Positions 62,605 to 64,000 of a stretch of 64,000 nucleotides of DNA are shown one piece after another. A program made the position numbers and the translations under genes. Each line of letters begins with the position of its first letter. Positions within the stretch are counted from its first letter, which is position 1. Source of the stretch: Thermococcus alcaliphilus (GTDB taxonomy: Archaea; Methanobacteriota_B; Thermococci; Thermococcales; Thermococcaceae); the NCBI RefSeq assembly GCF_024054535.1, contig NZ_JAMXLV010000018.1, positions 124,001-188,000 on the forward strand, given 5' to 3'. The notes below the pieces were generated by a model, which worked only from the letters and a program-made list of their open reading frames with translations, was not told the origin of the DNA and did no database searches.

Positions 62605-63138
62605 ATGATGCCAAAAATTACTGTGGAGCAAATAGTTAAAAGGAAGGCAGTTGTTGTTAGACCAACCGAAACTGTTGAAAAAGTTGCGAAAATTCTCGCA
62701 AGGAACAAAGTAAGCAGTGCGGTTGTCATGGACAAAGACGAGATAATAGGTATCGTTACGGACAGAGACATTCTCAACAAGGTAGTTGCCAAGGGGAAGG
62801 ACCCTAAAGAGGTAAAAATCAGTGAGATAATGACAAAAGACCCCATAACGATAGAATACGACTATGACATTCAGGATGCAATCGAACTTATGATGGAAAA
62901 AGGAGTGAGGAGACTCCTTGTAACAAAGCTTGGAATGCCAATGGGCTTTGTAACGGCGGCAGATCTCCTTGCAGCGGTAAATGCCTACAATCACGAGGAA
63001 GAGGAAGCTGAAAAAGAAGAGGGAGAAGTTTACGGAATATGCGAGGTTTGTGGGCAGTATGCTCAGCTCCACAGGGTTGTCCACGAAGGCTATGAAAGAT
63101 GGGTCTGCGAGAGCTGCAAAGACATGCTTGAAGGTTGA
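62605..63138 (+). CDS. CBS-domain pair protein with zinc ribbon
   Basis: A 177-residue protein. Two CBS motifs (IVKRKAVVVRPTETVEKVAKILARNKVSSAVVMDKDEIIGIVTDRDIL and IMTKDPITIEYDYDIQDAIELMMEKGVRRLLVTKLGMPMGFVTAADLL) are followed by an acidic linker and the zinc ribbon CEVCGQYAQLHRV ... CESC. CBS pairs bind adenosine nucleotides; the role here is unknown. GGAGGG lies seven bases before the ATG at 62,605; ATG 62,584 is the alternative. Confidence 0.88.
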   Translation: MMPKITVEQIVKRKAVVVRPTETVEKVAKILARNKVSSAVVMDKDEIIGIVTDRDILNKVVAKGKDPKEVKISEIMTKDPITIEYDYDIQDAIELMMEKGVRRLLVTKLGMPMGFVTAADLLAAVNAYNHEEEEAEKEEGEVYGICEVCGQYAQLHRVVHEGYERWVCESCKDMLEG

Positions 63139-63189
63139 ATACTCCTTCGATTATTTTTAAATCCGCTTTAGCTTAGCTTATATTCCCAA

Positions 63190-63199
63190 AGGTTTAAAA
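63190..63199 (+). promoter_or_regulatory. TATA box of psmB
   Basis: AAAGGTTTAAAACTC lies about 40 bases before the psmB ATG; AGAGGTGAG follows as ribosome binding site. Confidence 0.55.
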
Positions 63200-63235
63200 C
63201 TCTTCTAAGGAATACACATCTAGAGGTGAGAAGAT

Positions 63236-63835
63236 ATGGAAAAGAAAACCGGAACAACCACCGTTGGAATTAAATTGAAAGATGGAGTAGTATTGGCAGC
63301 AGACACTCAAGCTTCTCTCGATCACATGGTGGAAACCCTCAACATAAAGAAAATTTTGCCCATAACCGACAAGATAGCAATAACAACCGCGGGAAGCGTC
63401 GGAGATTTGCAGGCTTTAGCGAGAATGCTTGAAGCTGAGGCTAGATACTACCAATTCACCTGGGGAAAACCCATGACGGCAAAGGCTATGGCAAACCTTC
63501 TTAGCAACATACTCAACGAGAGCAAATGGTTCCCTTACATGGTGCAGATAATCATCGGTGGTTACGTTGAGGAACCAACACTTGCAAGCCTCGATCCTTT
63601 GGGAGGGCTTATCTTTGATAACTACACTGCAACGGGTTCTGGTAGTCCATTTGCAATAGCAATACTTGAAGACGGGTACAAGGAAGATATGACAATCGAA
63701 GAGGCTAGAGAATTGGCTATAAGGGCAGTCAGGACAGCAGGTAAGAGAGATGTTTACACGGGAGAAAGGAAGATTCAGGTGGTTACAATAACCAAAGATG
63801 GCATGAAGGAAGAGTTCGTCGAGTTTAAGGAGTGA
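63236..63835 (+). CDS. psmB: Proteasome beta subunit
   Basis: A 199-residue beta subunit of the 20S proteasome. A six-residue propeptide (MEKKTG) precedes the catalytic Thr7 in [23 protein letters not shown], with the essential Asp and Lys nearby (K39 in [13 protein letters not shown]). The [16 protein letters not shown] end is typical. Thermococcales have two beta subunits; this has a full catalytic set. GAGGTGAG precedes the ATG. Confidence 0.97.
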   Translation: MEKKTGTTTVGIKLKDGVVLAADTQASLDHMVETLNIKKILPITDKIAITTAGSVGDLQALARMLEAEARYYQFTWGKPMTAKAMANLLSNILNESKWFPYMVQIIIGGYVEEPTLASLDPLGGLIFDNYTATGSGSPFAIAILEDGYKEDMTIEEARELAIRAVRTAGKRDVYTGERKIQVVTITKDGMKEEFVEFKE

Positions 63836-63857
63836 TTTCTGCATTTCTGGTGGTTAA

Positions 63858-64000
63858 ATGAGGAACAAATCTCTCCTTGCCCTTTTTCTCATAGGCATTT
63901 TCTTTATTGCGTTTTTGTATCACAACTACTCCTATCCAAGCGAAGATGCTCAGCAAGTGCTTCAGATAGCCTCCAACATATCGAAAGAAGTAGAAGAAAT
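63858..64000 (+). CDS. N-terminal part of a gene cut by the window edge (signal peptide or anchor)
   Basis: GGTGGTTAA precedes the ATG at 63,858. The 47 visible residues start with a hydrophobic segment (LLALFLIGIFFIAFLYH), a signal peptide or membrane anchor, then polar residues. It starts 23 bases after psmB, so it may be co-transcribed. No identity can be given. Confidence 0.7.
   Translation, partial: MRNKSLLALFLIGIFFIAFLYHNYSYPSEDAQQVLQIASNISKEVEE

Overview
The window comes from a hyperthermophilic euryarchaeon of the order Thermococcales, most likely a Thermococcus. The basis is archaeal information-processing genes (rpl15e, Alba, pelota, RNase P component 3, tiaS, ttuA, proteasome beta, archaeal SRP RNA), TATA/BRE promoters with GGTGA-type ribosome binding sites, a class II ribonucleotide reductase carrying two inteins, and a CRISPR repeat whose crRNA-sense end is ATTGAAAG, the 5' tag known from Pyrococcus furiosus. 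No tRNA genes, transposases or prophage blocks were seen.

Layout. 1-1,890: a small leftward operon (phosphoribosyltransferase, thpR, cca cut by the window edge). 2,020-12,230: a complete CRISPR-Cas island. It holds a 13-spacer array read leftward, a ~520-bp leader with a clear promoter, cas2 reading away on the other strand, then leftward cas4-cas1-cas6 and leftward cas6-cas3-cas8-small subunit-cas7-cas5. The effector resembles subtype I-A, but Cas3 is one polypeptide with helicase first and HD last, and there are two unlike Cas6 proteins. 12,310-17,460: nrdJ with two LAGLIDADG inteins. 17,650-29,020: metabolic, transport and redox genes (ferritin-like, CDF and CaCA exchangers, radical SAM pair, deoC, an ECF S component, a class III aminotransferase, trxB, an AAA+ ATPase, a THUMP protein, queC). 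29,060-29,376: SRP RNA.

29,440-47,850: mostly conserved archaeal housekeeping genes (DUF99, cutA, acylphosphatase, an ACT-domain regulator, DUF460, an AmmeMemoRadiSam-type enzyme, ttuA, site-2 protease, lplA, signal peptidase, a dipeptidase, a methyltransferase, a PP-loop ATPase, an AIR-synthase-like protein, pelota, rpl15e). Two C/D-box guide RNA candidates, neither within a gene-free gap of any size, lie at 39,279-39,338 (+) and 40,160-40,220 (-). 47,970-51,540 is an accessory patch of secreted and membrane-anchored proteins. A promoter plus the first codons of one gene occurs twice; the first copy is fused to a frameshifted gene and the second has ACG where the start codon should be. 51,690-64,000: RNA-binding protein, rnp3, a DUF835 protein, two divergent adenylate-forming enzymes, an HD phosphohydrolase, an HTH regulator, tiaS, purB, albA, a membrane HTH protein, a CBS protein, psmB and a truncated final gene.

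Several divergent gene pairs share short control regions holding near-perfect inverted repeats at or beside the TATA box (22,877; 34,692; 36,763; 61,446), which look like operators. Start codons were mostly chosen by ribosome-binding-site position, so many differ by a few codons from the longest reading frame. Database comparisons were not possible; family names rest on recognised motifs and memory of the families.
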